Shown piece by piece: positions 22,026 to 32,250 of a stretch of 64,000 bases of DNA (within the stretch, counting starts at the first letter, position 1; each line of letters opens with the position of its first letter). The DNA comes from Ascoidea asiatica (taxonomy: Eukaryota > Ascomycota > Saccharomycetes > Ascoideales > Ascoideaceae), in the NCBI GenBank assembly GCA_001600695.1, contig BCKQ01000003.1, positions 1,897,934 through 1,961,933 of the forward strand, read 5' to 3'. The position numbers were made by a program, and so were the translations under genes. The notes beneath the pieces are model-generated. The model did not search any database and had not been told where the DNA came from. It saw only the letters and a list, made by a program, of their open reading frames with translations.

Positions 22026-22819
22026 TATACTAATAATTTCCTAATTGTTGTTTAGCCCTTAAATATATTTGTTGTTTTCTTGAATTATTATTTACAATTT
22101 TGTTAGTATGTCTTTTCAACGTATTATCCAAATTTCTTAAGTTTTAAAGAAACAGATTTTTTTTTTATTTAGGTTTGAAATTTTGAAAAAAAAAATATTA
22201 TGTTTTCAGTTTCCTAGTTGTCGCCAATTTTGCGGATTTTTAAATATTTGTGTCCAATCCTATGGAAGACCTTGTCTGAGAAAGGAAAATTAAATCCACG
22301 CGCGGAGAAAAAAGCAATCTCCACAAAGCCCGGCCACGGCTATCGCACTCCACCATCCGTTTAATTCCCTCCCGTGTGGACCAGTGGATCTCCGTTTTTC
22401 CGCTTGTTTATTTCCTTGCAAGATCAACACATTCAGCCAATGAACGCTTTGGATTACTTTCCATTTGTGGATATTTAGACACCCGCCTGCTCCAAATTTG
22501 ATTCCATGTGCGGTGCTTTCTGACACCATGCGGACTGTTTTTTTTGGAAATCACACGGTCTGGTTTATTTCCATATAATCCTTAAAATCCTTCCATTTTC
22601 CTTGTTTTCTATTTTCTTTATAATCCAATATCCTTATTTCAAAATAATCACATATTGATTAGATATATTTATCGATAATAAACTAAAACTATATTTTAAA
22701 ACTCTGGAAGAATTCAAAAATCAATTTCTGCTAGATTTCAATCTTTTCAAGGTATTTTACGTCTCCCATAAATTTTTTTTTTTTTGCCGCCAATTTCCTT
22801 CAAAAGCAGGTATTTTAAA
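22026..22819. promoter_or_regulatory. Divergent promoter of ECM1 and the BED/hAT gene with GC-rich patch (about 22290-22560)
   Basis: Near ECM1 the sequence TTTGAAATTTTGAAAA at about 22174-22189 resembles the RRPE element (TGAAAATTTT) of ribosome-biogenesis genes. A GC-rich patch at about 22290-22560 holds GCGCGG, CCCGGCC and a CCAAT box at 22437-22441. The minus-strand frame at 22290-22529 lies wholly in the patch and is not called. Confidence 0.5.
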
Positions 22820-25800
22820 ATGTCTTCTTTGCAAGATCTACCTCCAAATATTGACACAACAATGGCAACCATTGATGCTGCAAATCCAATTTCCTCATCC
22901 AATGATGTTGATACAAACGCTGCCTTGATTCATGATACTTTGGTTGCTGCTAATGCTCAATTTTCGGAGGCTCAAAACTCTCAAAGAATCGAGAAGCATT
23001 CTAAATCTTCATCTTCAAAAAGTTTAAAAAGAGATTATAACTGGAAAAATTTTGTTTTGTTTGATCGAGAAAATATTAACAATTTGGATCTAAACTGTTC
23101 AAAAATAACTCCAAATACAGTTCAGAAAGTTAGATGTGTTTTCTGTGATCAACAAATGAATTATAAGTCTAGAAATGGTCCTGGCGCAATAACTGATCAT
23201 CTCGAGCATCATCATCGTGATAATTTAATAGCTCTTAAAAATTCTTCTTTAACTGGAAATGATTCAATAACTCCAACTTCAAGATTAGCTCTCGAAGTTT
23301 CAAATTCATCTCTTCAAAATGATTCTTTAGAAATTTCAAGAGAACATTTATTACTTCAAAATTCAATGATGGCACCTCAAGGGTCTCCAGCAGCTGAAGC
23401 TCTTGCTCTTTCTCTTTCTGGGAATATGTCTAGGAAACGAGATAGGAGTTATATTTCGGATGGAATGGATATGGATAACAATAATGATGGTAGAAGTAGC
23501 AATGATAATGATGATGTTAATCTCAATGCGAATACACATTTACCTCCTCCTAAAAGACAATATAACTGGAAACACTATGTTGAATTTATGAATATGGATT
23601 CTGATGAAAAAATCACACCAAATACTGTCCAAAATGTTAAATGTATATTTTGTTCACAAATGATGAAATATAAATCTCGTAATGGACCAGGAACAATCAT
23701 TGATCATCTTGAAAATAAACATTTTAGTCAATTAAAGGAATCAAATACAGATAATCCCATAACTTTCAAATCAACTTTAGGCCCCAGGAGAATTCGTAGA
23801 AGGTCTGTTAACCAATTTGCAAATGATTCACAACTTTTATCTGCTAATAGTACTTCTCCTAATATTAATATTGATACTGAAAATTCTTTACATAATGACA
23901 ATCTTAAAAGCGAACCCCCTTATAGAATTGCAAAAATGGATATTGGGAATTTCTCAGTGTCAAACAGAAATGACAATTTCAATAATGATCCTTTTAAAAA
24001 TTACATTAAAAGATTATACAATTGGAAAGATTTTGTGGTTAACATATCTTCTAATCCCTCAACTTCAATCAACGTTGCTCAAAAATTACGGTGTTTATTT
24101 TGTGGCCATGTAATGAAATATAAATCAAGAAATGGTCCTGTAACTATAACTGATCATTTAGAAAATAATCATGGCTCCAAAATTGATTCTTTAATGTCAA
24201 ATAAGAATATTCGTGTTTCAAGAACTGTTCCTTCAAATTTATTAAATATGGTGTTAGAAAATGATTTGAGTCTTGATTTTATTGAAAGTTCAGCCTTTGA
24301 AGCTTTAATATATCGTTGGTTTCCTATTAAAGTGAATTCTCAAATTCTTGAGTATAAACTATCATTATTATATGCAAAAGCCATCAACACCATTGTCGAA
24401 ACATTCTCACTAGCAATGGGTGTTTCAATTGGATTTGGAATTCATAAATCGAAAACTTCTTATTCAATGTTAACAGTTGTTGCTTTCGGATTAATTGAAA
24501 ACTTGGAAACTAATTTGCTTGAAAGAAAAAAAGAAATTTTGAAAATCAAATTAATTGAACCAGATCTGTCTTCAAAAGAAATTGCAGAAACAATTTTCAT
24601 GATTATAAATGAATTCAATATCACTGACAAAATTACAGCATTTGTTGTACCAGATACTCCTTTCAATCAGGAAGTCTCAGAATATTTTTATCAAATTTTA
24701 ACTCAAAATAGCAATCTTGCTATTATTGACAGTTCTTCAAGTATTTGTTGTCTTTTTGATATATTAAATTCCTTAGGTGAAATTACGATGAGCTCATTTT
24801 TGGGTCAAGAAAAAGTTGAAAGTGATATTAACAGTTGTGATCAAAAATTAAAGACAATTTTTGGGAAAATTCAAAAATTTCAAGAATTAATCAATTTATC
24901 TCCTAAAAGAAAGAAAGAATTCAAAATATTAATGAATAATCATGAATATGGAAAGGACGATTGTTCAAAAGTTGACTCTTTCAGCTATGAAAGCGTGGAA
25001 CTGGAGAACGAAGAATTTGATTTAATTAGTCGATTCCAAAAATGGAAAAGAATTTACTTTCTTTTAAATACATTTGTTGCTAATCATGAATGTATTAACC
25101 AATGTCTTGATATTTTCAAAGATAATTATAATATTTTTGTTGAAAAATTTTCCATTGAAGAGATTGAAGCTATTAAAGATATTTTAATGATAGCTGAGCC
25201 TGTTTATTTTAATATTATAAAAGTAATTGAAGAAAAAATTAATATATCTGATTATATTTCAACATTGACATCACTCAAAGCAATTTTTTTTCAAATGAAA
25301 AACGGTAATGAAGATATTAGTGAAGAAGGAATGGAAATGAATTATTTCAAGAAAATTTTAATTGAAAAAATATTAAATAAACTAGAAACTATAATCAATA
25401 AAAGTACTAGTAACAATATTTTAAATTCATGTTATATCCTAAGTACTAGTAATGATATTGGAATTTTAAGAGATACAAATAGATCTAGTTTTAATGATGC
25501 TTTCAATTATATCAAAAAAATTTCTAAGAATTATGATGAAATATCTAGAATTACAATGGGTGATTATGGTGATAAAGATCTTTTAATAAACAATTATAAT
25601 AAATCTAGTGAACATAATGATGATGATAATAGTAATAGTAATGATAATAATAACCTTATTGAAAAAAATGAAATGAATAAGGGAAAAAATATAAATCAAA
25701 TAGATAATCAACAAAGAAATGAAGGTGAAAACATAAATGAAGAAGAAAATAATGAATTAAATCAGATAAATAATAGAAATCATGAAAATGGAGACAATAA

Positions 25801-27133
25801 TGAAATTAGCTCTAATATAGGAAGTAATTCAAACAAACAAAAGAAAAACAAAAGGAGAAAATTGATAAATTATGATTATAATGGAAATATTATTGAAGAT
25901 AATAGTTATCATACCATTAGTGGAGGATCAATTGATGAAGAATTGAATAGTTTTATTACTTATGAAATGGCAAATAATAATGAAGTTTTAATTAGATGGT
26001 CATTGATTAGAGGAAAATATCCAAAATTATATGAAATTATTAAAGGATTATTTTCTATTAAAAGTGATTTTACAATTGAAGTTGGTGAAGTTTTAAATGA
26101 AAGTTTTAAAAAATTGAAAGAAATCAAAGAATATATGAAAAATGAGAAAAATAAAAAGAATAATATAAATAATGGTAAAAATGAAAATATTGAAATTGAT
26201 GGAATTGATGTGAATTTAAATATGAATTTAAATACAAATGAAGAAATTGATGAAGATGAAAAAGTTGAAAAATTAATTAATGAATTTATAATTTGTAAGA
26301 AATATTTGGAGAAAAAAGAAGAAATTCTGAAAAATAAACATCCAAATAAAAATAAAAATAAAGTTAAAAATAGAAATAAAAATATTAATATCAATAATAG
26401 TAATATTAATAATAATGGTAATAATAATGGAAATAATAGTACTTTTGATAACAATATGGGAGTAGATATGGATATGAATTTGAATATGAATGAAATGAAT
26501 ATGAATATGAGCATGAATGGAATGAACCTACCAGGAAATATGAATATGGGAAATGGTAAAAGTGGAAATAATCAAAAAACTAGCAATAATAACAATACCA
26601 ATGGTAACAACAGTAATAACAGTAGTAATACTAATTCCAATAATATTAATAATAATAATTCGTTAAATAATCTTTTTAATAATTCCGAATCAGTATTATT
26701 ATTGCAAGAATTTTCTCAAGGGATAAATAATAGATTAGGTAATAATGAAGAGAATAATAATAGTGATAATAGTAATGGAACTAAAATTAATAATGAAAAT
26801 GAAGAAGATGTTAATATAAATGATCATAACAAAAACGAGAATGATAATTCTAATGCGAATGAAGAAGTAAATGCTATTGATAGTAATATTGACCCATCTA
26901 TCAGTAATAATGGTAATAATAAAGCAGATAATATTAGTTATCATGGTGATCATGATGATAAGAAAATAAATAGGACTAGAGAAGAAAATAAAAAAGAAAT
27001 TGAAAATTTGAATAATATTGTCAAGAACAATGGTAATAATAACAATAATAATGGTGGTAATAGTAACAACAATAATGGAAATACTCAAGATTTTTATCAA
27101 AATTTAGAAAATCTATCACAATACTTAAGATGA
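22820..27133 (+). CDS. Domesticated hAT-type transposase-derived protein with three BED zinc fingers
   Basis: I chose the ATG at 22820 (1437 residues); an ATG at 22784 adds 12 residues. Numbers below count from 22784. Three fingers of identical layout, C-x2-C-x17-H-x4-H, each preceded by an aromatic YNWK, lie at about 82-143, 259-314 and 409-462. They share KSRNGP-x-(A/T)-I-x-DHLE and fit BED fingers. Residues about 485-900 follow the hAT transposase RNase H-like region: a segment like IESSAFEALIYRWFP (hAT F-x-x-L...P), and later VVPDTPFNQ in place of the V-x-D-(N/S)-A-x-N motif. An hATC-like dimerisation segment (EVLIRWSLIRGKYPKLYEI, SIKSDFTIEVGEVLNESF) is at about 1060-1105. The usual first catalytic Asp (LTxDxW) appears replaced by MGVSIGFGIH. 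A long Asn-rich tail follows. I saw no terminal inverted repeats. A transcription-factor-like role is inferred. Confidence 0.75.
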   Translation: MSSLQDLPPNIDTTMATIDAANPISSSNDVDTNAALIHDTLVAANAQFSEAQNSQRIEKHSKSSSSKSLKRDYNWKNFVLFDRENINNLDLNCSKITPNTVQKVRCVFCDQQMNYKSRNGPGAITDHLEHHHRDNLIALKNSSLTGNDSITPTSRLALEVSNSSLQNDSLEISREHLLLQNSMMAPQGSPAAEALALSLSGNMSRKRDRSYISDGMDMDNNNDGRSSNDNDDVNLNANTHLPPPKRQYNWKHYVEFMNMDSDEKITPNTVQNVKCIFCSQMMKYKSRNGPGTIIDHLENKHFSQLKESNTDNPITFKSTLGPRRIRRRSVNQFANDSQLLSANSTSPNINIDTENSLHNDNLKSEPPYRIAKMDIGNFSVSNRNDNFNNDPFKNYIKRLYNWKDFVVNISSNPSTSINVAQKLRCLFCGHVMKYKSRNGPVTITDHLENNHGSKIDSLMSNKNIRVSRTVPSNLLNMVLENDLSLDFIESSAFEALIYRWFPIKVNSQILEYKLSLLYAKAINTIVETFSLAMGVSIGFGIHKSKTSYSMLTVVAFGLIENLETNLLERKKEILKIKLIEPDLSSKEIAETIFMIINEFNITDKITAFVVPDTPFNQEVSEYFYQILTQNSNLAIIDSSSSICCLFDILNSLGEITMSSFLGQEKVESDINSCDQKLKTIFGKIQKFQELINLSPKRKKEFKILMNNHEYGKDDCSKVDSFSYESVELENEEFDLISRFQKWKRIYFLLNTFVANHECINQCLDIFKDNYNIFVEKFSIEEIEAIKDILMIAEPVYFNIIKVIEEKINISDYISTLTSLKAIFFQMKNGNEDISEEGMEMNYFKKILIEKILNKLETIINKSTSNNILNSCYILSTSNDIGILRDTNRSSFNDAFNYIKKISKNYDEISRITMGDYGDKDLLINNYNKSSEHNDDDNSNSNDNNNLIEKNEMNKGKNINQIDNQQRNEGENINEEENNELNQINNRNHENGDNNEISSNIGSNSNKQKKNKRRKLINYDYNGNIIEDNSYHTISGGSIDEELNSFITYEMANNNEVLIRWSLIRGKYPKLYEIIKGLFSIKSDFTIEVGEVLNESFKKLKEIKEYMKNEKNKKNNINNGKNENIEIDGIDVNLNMNLNTNEEIDEDEKVEKLINEFIICKKYLEKKEEILKNKHPNKNKNKVKNRNKNININNSNINNNGNNNGNNSTFDNNMGVDMDMNLNMNEMNMNMSMNGMNLPGNMNMGNGKSGNNQKTSNNNNTNGNNSNNSSNTNSNNINNNNSLNNLFNNSESVLLLQEFSQGINNRLGNNEENNNSDNSNGTKINNENEEDVNINDHNKNENDNSNANEEVNAIDSNIDPSISNNGNNKADNISYHGDHDDKKINRTREENKKEIENLNNIVKNNGNNNNNNGGNSNNNNGNTQDFYQNLENLSQYLR

Positions 27134-27192
27134 TTAAGATTTCATTTTGCCAATTGTATTCTTTTGTAATTTTAAATCTGGTTCTCATTTTA

Positions 27193-27234
27193 TTTTTATT
27201 TTTATTTTTATTTTTATTTTTATTTTTATTTTTG
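27193..27234. repeat. Hexamer repeat ATTTTT x7
   Basis: Seven perfect ATTTTT units lie just past the stop codon of the BED/hAT gene, possibly within its 3' untranslated region. Confidence 0.95.
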
Positions 27235-28385
27235 TATTTTTTTTGTATATTTTTGTGTATTTTTGTGTATTTTTTTAGTGTATATTAATTATGTTTAAGT
27301 TTGATATTGACAGGTGTGGCTAATTCAAACTAGCCATATCTTTAAACCCGAAGTTACCTGATATGGATTGAAGGTGTTGATGAAGGCGCATTGTGTTTTT
27401 AGCTCGGTTCCTTTGCATTTTCAGTTTTTCCGGTGTAAAGCGTGCGTCACGTCGAGCTTCTCACAATCTTCGCAGCACGTTATTGTTAATGTCATTGTTG
27501 CTGTTGTTGTTGTTTTTGTTTATGTTTCCAATTTGGAACGCTCGTTAACCTCAGCTTTAACTTCACTTCTGCTTTAGCTTCATTTTTTCATCACTTCAAA
27601 CTTTCCCTAATTTAATCTGTTTTAATGTTTACTGTATGGTCACGGGACTTTCCGATTACGTAACCTCCAAGATCTGAACAAAATTCGTAATGGACAATAC
27701 ACAATAAACACATTCAATACTCAATGTTTGCAACTTACAACTTACAACATGTACAAATATTAGTAACTTCAAATATTCATTTTAAAAATTTAAAACAATA
27801 TTTGATAATTTATTTGATAATATTTAATATTATTTTCTTTAACAATATTCGACAATAAATCTTTGTTATTAATAATTTTTAATTATTTATATCTATGAAT
27901 ATATTTTGAAATATATTTAATAATAATCAATCAGATATCATTTATTATATCTTTAAAACTCACTCAACTCTAGAGCTAGAGTTCTAAAAATTATCTCCTT
28001 TTGAAGATTTTTATAAACAACAACGTTTTATACTTCAAGTTCAAATCTCCAATTCTGGTTTAATCTTCTTTTTTCTTCACTGCGTTTTTACCTAATTTCA
28101 TCTCGCTTCAAAATTTAATTGAAGTCATCTCCTTTCAAATTTTAATATAACTTCTTCAATATTTAAAAACATAAAAAGATAAATTAATATACATTCAAAT
28201 AAATAAGAAATAGATAAATATATAAAATATCTACTCCCATAATTATAAAATACCTATGCTATTTATTTATTCAATTTCAAAAAACCTCTTTAAATTTTAA
28301 GAAGTATTAACGCCTTTTTACTTTGTTATCTAATTGATATATTTTCTTCATAATAAATTCATTCAAAACTAGTATAAACATTTTT

Positions 28386-28457
28386 ATCAATATTATCAAT
28401 ATTATCAATATTATCAATATTATCAATATTATCAATATTATCAATATTATCAATATT
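28386..28457. repeat. Tandem repeat, 9-bp unit ATCAATATT x8
   Basis: Eight perfect head-to-tail ATCAATATT copies lie 115-190 bp upstream of the LRR gene's start codon, in its probable promoter or 5' leader. Confidence 0.95.
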
Positions 28458-28572
28458 ATTATTCCAAAATATTCAAAGAATATTAACTTATGTTTTTTTT
28501 TTTCCAGTTTAATCTTTTTTTTATTATAAACTCATTAACAATATAATATAATATAATTTAACTTAATATAAT

Positions 28573-31500
28573 ATGACTGGAACTTGTGATGGCGATAAGT
28601 ATATAAAGACTCTTGCAAGTTATATCAAGTCTCATGAACCTCAATTAGCAACTACTTTATCTACTTATAAGAAAAATTCTAATTCTTCTTCAAATAATTC
28701 GAATAATAATGTAAGTAATTTAAATAATATAAATAATTCTACTAATACTAATCATATCAGTAATAATAATAATTCTTCTTCAAAATCAAAGCCTGTTAGA
28801 TTATCTTTAACTTTACATCATCTATTTTTTTTATTAGAAAAATTTCAAAATATTGGTATAAATGTTGGACCAATGAATATCAGACTTGAAATTGATGATG
28901 ATGATTTAAATTATGTTTCTTTTTTATCTGATTCATCTTTTAATCAAAATAACTCAAATTCAAACTCAAATTATAATCATAATTATAATTATAATAACTT
29001 ACCTTCTAAAGATTATAATTACAAAGACTATATAACAAAAGATTATCCAAATTCTATCAATCATAATAATTCTAATAGTAAAACTTTTTCTGATACTGCT
29101 TCAATAAATTCAATGAATTCTGTAAGAACTGTGATGACTACCGTTTCTGCAATATGGAAATCAATCTCAAGTAATAAATTATCTTCTCACTCACATTCTC
29201 AATCTCAAACTCAACCCCAATCTTATTCTCAATCTCAATCTCAATCTCAATCTCAACCTTTTTCTCAATCTTATTCTCGGTCTTATTCATCAAATCAAAA
29301 TCAAAATTCAAATAATATTCAAAATAATTCAAATTCTCTTTCAAAAGAAGTAGTTAAAAACTTAACTTATATATATAGTTGTTTTACAAAATTGCCTTGT
29401 TTAAGATTAGCTCCTGATAAAACTGCAAAATTAATTGAAAGTTATCAAGAATTTCCATTTGATACTTCTGTCCCAATAAAAATTTTCAAAAATTTATCAA
29501 GTTTAGAAATTAATTCTTATAATCCAAAAGAAATCTTTGGTTGGGATCAATTATCAATGAATTTAAAATTTTTAATAATCAAAAATACAACTATTGATGA
29601 TATTAATATTATTTTAAGAGATTTAGTTATTGATGATTATTATAATAGAAAAAATAAATCAATCAAATATAATAACTCTAATAACTCTAATAACAGTAAT
29701 AACAGTAATAATATTAGTAATACTAACAATAATAACATAAATATTTTAAATACAAGCTCAAATACAAATACAAATACGAATACAAATTCTTATAATATTC
29801 CTCATTCTCATTCTTATTCTAATTCAAATTTAATAACTTTATCTCCTCAATCACTGTCAACCAATTTAACCAGAGCAAGAAGCTATAATTTAACTTCAAA
29901 CTCAAATTCCACAATGAATACATCAACTACAACTTCTTCAAATCAAACTAATACATTTTCAAATTCAAACTTTAATAGAAATAACTCTTTCAGTACCTCT
30001 CCTCAAAATTCTTCTTCTTCATTATTGTTCAATAATTCTATAAATGATATTAATAATAATATCAACAATAATAATCGAAAAAGAAAAAGATACCCAAATC
30101 AGAACAATACTTTATCTGATTCTTTAATTAATAATAATTCATCTTCAAATGATCTGATTAGTAATAAACAAAATAATGACTTTTATATAAACTCAAATTA
30201 TAATTTTACAAACAATAATTTTAATTTCAATTTCAATTTTACTTCCAATAACTCAAATAATGATGGTTGCACCAATAATCCCGTTAATAATAATGGTGGA
30301 ACTTCTAATGTAAAAAATCAAAGATATTCGCACTCCTTACATAATAATACTATTAATTTTGGTAATAATTATTATACTCATCATCATAGTAAAAGCAGCA
30401 GTAGTAATATAATACTTGATGATGATGACTTACTTGGAGATAAATGGTTAAATCTAAGATATCTTTATCTTTCAAGTAATAATATTTCTACTATTTACAA
30501 TAATACTTTCAATAACTTAGAGTCTTTAGTTTCCTTAGATCTTTCAAGTAACTCGATCACTGAAGTTTCAGAGGCATTTCTTAGTTTTAAGAACCTAAGA
30601 TCATTAAACTTATCCTCAAATTTCTTAACTTCAACTTCCAGTTTCAAAAATTTAAAAAATTCAAAAAAATTGTCAATGGTTTATTTGAAGTCAAATACTA
30701 TTTCAGATTTAGAAAATTTGAATAATTTATTGCATCTTGAAAAGTTGGATTTAAAAAATAATAACTTAAATTCAATAAATGATCTAAAACCATTATTCAT
30801 AAATCATAATTCTAAAAAAAATACATTGAAAAATTTATCCCTTTTAGGAAATCCATTATGCTCATCTTATAAAAATTACAGAATAGAGTTATTCAATTTC
30901 AGTAATTATCTTTCCTGGAATTTAAAGATTGATGGATCTTGTCCAGGTTATTTGGAGTCAAGATATATCTTACACGATAAAAGTGTTTTAGAATTCAAAT
31001 TCAATCGTTTTTTCTGCCAAGATACAGCTCCATTAGTTAATAAAGCTACTAAAAATCTCGAAATTATTCCTAATTTGAATTCTTTCCAAAAAAAATCAAA
31101 AAACATAAATATAAACTCTTCTGATAATAAGAAAAAAAATTATTGTAATGATGATGATGCACCAATGATTGCTAAACTTTCTCAGTCATTTGGAGGATTA
31201 AATATTGGTCGAGCATTAATTCCTTTAACATCTATTGCAATAAATTCACCTATGAAGCTCTACGACAATGAAGAAGAAGATTTGGATGGTTTGGAGCAAT
31301 TAAGTAAATCACAACCAACAACATCTTCAGTTCTTAAGCCTTTAAGTTACAATATTAAGCCTATTGATATTCGGAATAATAAATTATTCATCTCCCAAGA
31401 GCCAAAACCAATATCTCAACTGTACACTATTAATGCTTCTCAATCTACTAATAATATTTCTAAAATATTCAAGCAAAATGAAGATTCTTATAATCCTGTT

Positions 31501-32250
31501 GAAAATGGTGAACGATTCAGAAGACATAGTTTGATGAATCCAATGACTTCGTTAGAACCTCAACTTACAGTATTGACTACAATGCCTGTTTCTAATTCAA
31601 ATAAGAACCTTACAGATTTATTAAATAATTATAGCATATCCGGTAAAACCGATAAGCGTTCATCAGATGATCAATTAGAAACAAGATTAATGGAAGCACA
31701 AAAAGAAAATTTATTTTCTCAGGCTCAATCTTCTATTACAAAGCGCTTAACATTCACAGCTAAATCAAATTCTAATATCAATAAGCCACATATTTCTTCT
31801 TCTAAACCAATTGATATTAAACCCAATAATAGTTCTTTTTATCATTCAAGATCAAAATCCGGAATAAGTATTCAAGATGTTTTATTGTCTCCTTTATCAG
31901 GTACATCACCAATAAAGGATAATCCAATTAATAAACTAAGGATATGCGAACCTGCAGAACCTATAATCACAACTTTTTCATCTTCTCCAACTACAGATCT
32001 TATCGCAATAACTCCAAAAGTAACTGCACCTTTTTCGGTAGATCTAAAAGAAGCTAGCTCTTTCAGTGAATATTCTCATAATGATGTTGAAACTTTAGAA
32101 GGTTTTAATTATAAAGATGAAAGGGTTAATTTGGTGAAAACCAATAGCAACAGCACTTTTTCCCAGAAAGATATTGGAAGAAATGTAAATCAACTTTCTT
32201 CTTCTGCTCCAGACTCGAGTGCACTTTCGTCTTTATCAGTTGAAACTTGA
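28573..32250 (+). CDS. Leucine-rich repeat protein of unknown function
   Basis: The 1225-residue protein opens with GDKYIKTLASYIKSHEPQLA and RLSLTLHHLFFLLEKF with VGPMNIRLE. I recall this arrangement from uncharacterised LRR proteins of filamentous fungi. Long Asn/Ser/Gln-rich stretches, including a Ser-Gln repeat near 205-235, separate these from the LRR core. The core (about 625-790) has several repeats of the L-x-x-L-x-L-x-x-N type, such as LRYLYLSSNNI, LVSLDLSSNSI, LRSLNLSSNFL and LEKLDLKNNNL. A cap with LSLLGNPLCSSYKNYR follows, as in SDS22-like LRRs. The C-terminal third is polar with many Ser/Pro sites and no domain I recognise. I do not assign it to Sog2, Nud1 or another named yeast LRR protein. 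The ATG is the first in frame after the tandem repeat. Confidence 0.8.
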   Translation: MTGTCDGDKYIKTLASYIKSHEPQLATTLSTYKKNSNSSSNNSNNNVSNLNNINNSTNTNHISNNNNSSSKSKPVRLSLTLHHLFFLLEKFQNIGINVGPMNIRLEIDDDDLNYVSFLSDSSFNQNNSNSNSNYNHNYNYNNLPSKDYNYKDYITKDYPNSINHNNSNSKTFSDTASINSMNSVRTVMTTVSAIWKSISSNKLSSHSHSQSQTQPQSYSQSQSQSQSQPFSQSYSRSYSSNQNQNSNNIQNNSNSLSKEVVKNLTYIYSCFTKLPCLRLAPDKTAKLIESYQEFPFDTSVPIKIFKNLSSLEINSYNPKEIFGWDQLSMNLKFLIIKNTTIDDINIILRDLVIDDYYNRKNKSIKYNNSNNSNNSNNSNNISNTNNNNINILNTSSNTNTNTNTNSYNIPHSHSYSNSNLITLSPQSLSTNLTRARSYNLTSNSNSTMNTSTTTSSNQTNTFSNSNFNRNNSFSTSPQNSSSSLLFNNSINDINNNINNNNRKRKRYPNQNNTLSDSLINNNSSSNDLISNKQNNDFYINSNYNFTNNNFNFNFNFTSNNSNNDGCTNNPVNNNGGTSNVKNQRYSHSLHNNTINFGNNYYTHHHSKSSSSNIILDDDDLLGDKWLNLRYLYLSSNNISTIYNNTFNNLESLVSLDLSSNSITEVSEAFLSFKNLRSLNLSSNFLTSTSSFKNLKNSKKLSMVYLKSNTISDLENLNNLLHLEKLDLKNNNLNSINDLKPLFINHNSKKNTLKNLSLLGNPLCSSYKNYRIELFNFSNYLSWNLKIDGSCPGYLESRYILHDKSVLEFKFNRFFCQDTAPLVNKATKNLEIIPNLNSFQKKSKNININSSDNKKKNYCNDDDAPMIAKLSQSFGGLNIGRALIPLTSIAINSPMKLYDNEEEDLDGLEQLSKSQPTTSSVLKPLSYNIKPIDIRNNKLFISQEPKPISQLYTINASQSTNNISKIFKQNEDSYNPVENGERFRRHSLMNPMTSLEPQLTVLTTMPVSNSNKNLTDLLNNYSISGKTDKRSSDDQLETRLMEAQKENLFSQAQSSITKRLTFTAKSNSNINKPHISSSKPIDIKPNNSSFYHSRSKSGISIQDVLLSPLSGTSPIKDNPINKLRICEPAEPIITTFSSSPTTDLIAITPKVTAPFSVDLKEASSFSEYSHNDVETLEGFNYKDERVNLVKTNSNSTFSQKDIGRNVNQLSSSAPDSSALSSLSVET

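Larger units (their letters stand above)
27134..28572. promoter_or_regulatory. Intergenic region upstream of the LRR gene with GC-richer patch and two tandem repeats
   Basis: The 1.44-kb region has T-rich 3' flank sequence, a GC-richer patch at about 27300-27560 and then a long AT-rich leader. Repeats at 27193-27234 and 28386-28457 are listed separately. The frame at 27368-27577 shows no protein resemblance. Confidence 0.45.

Noticed and set aside
28386-28457. CRISPR-like array
   Set aside because: Perfect 9-bp head-to-tail units with no spacers, in a eukaryotic promoter.
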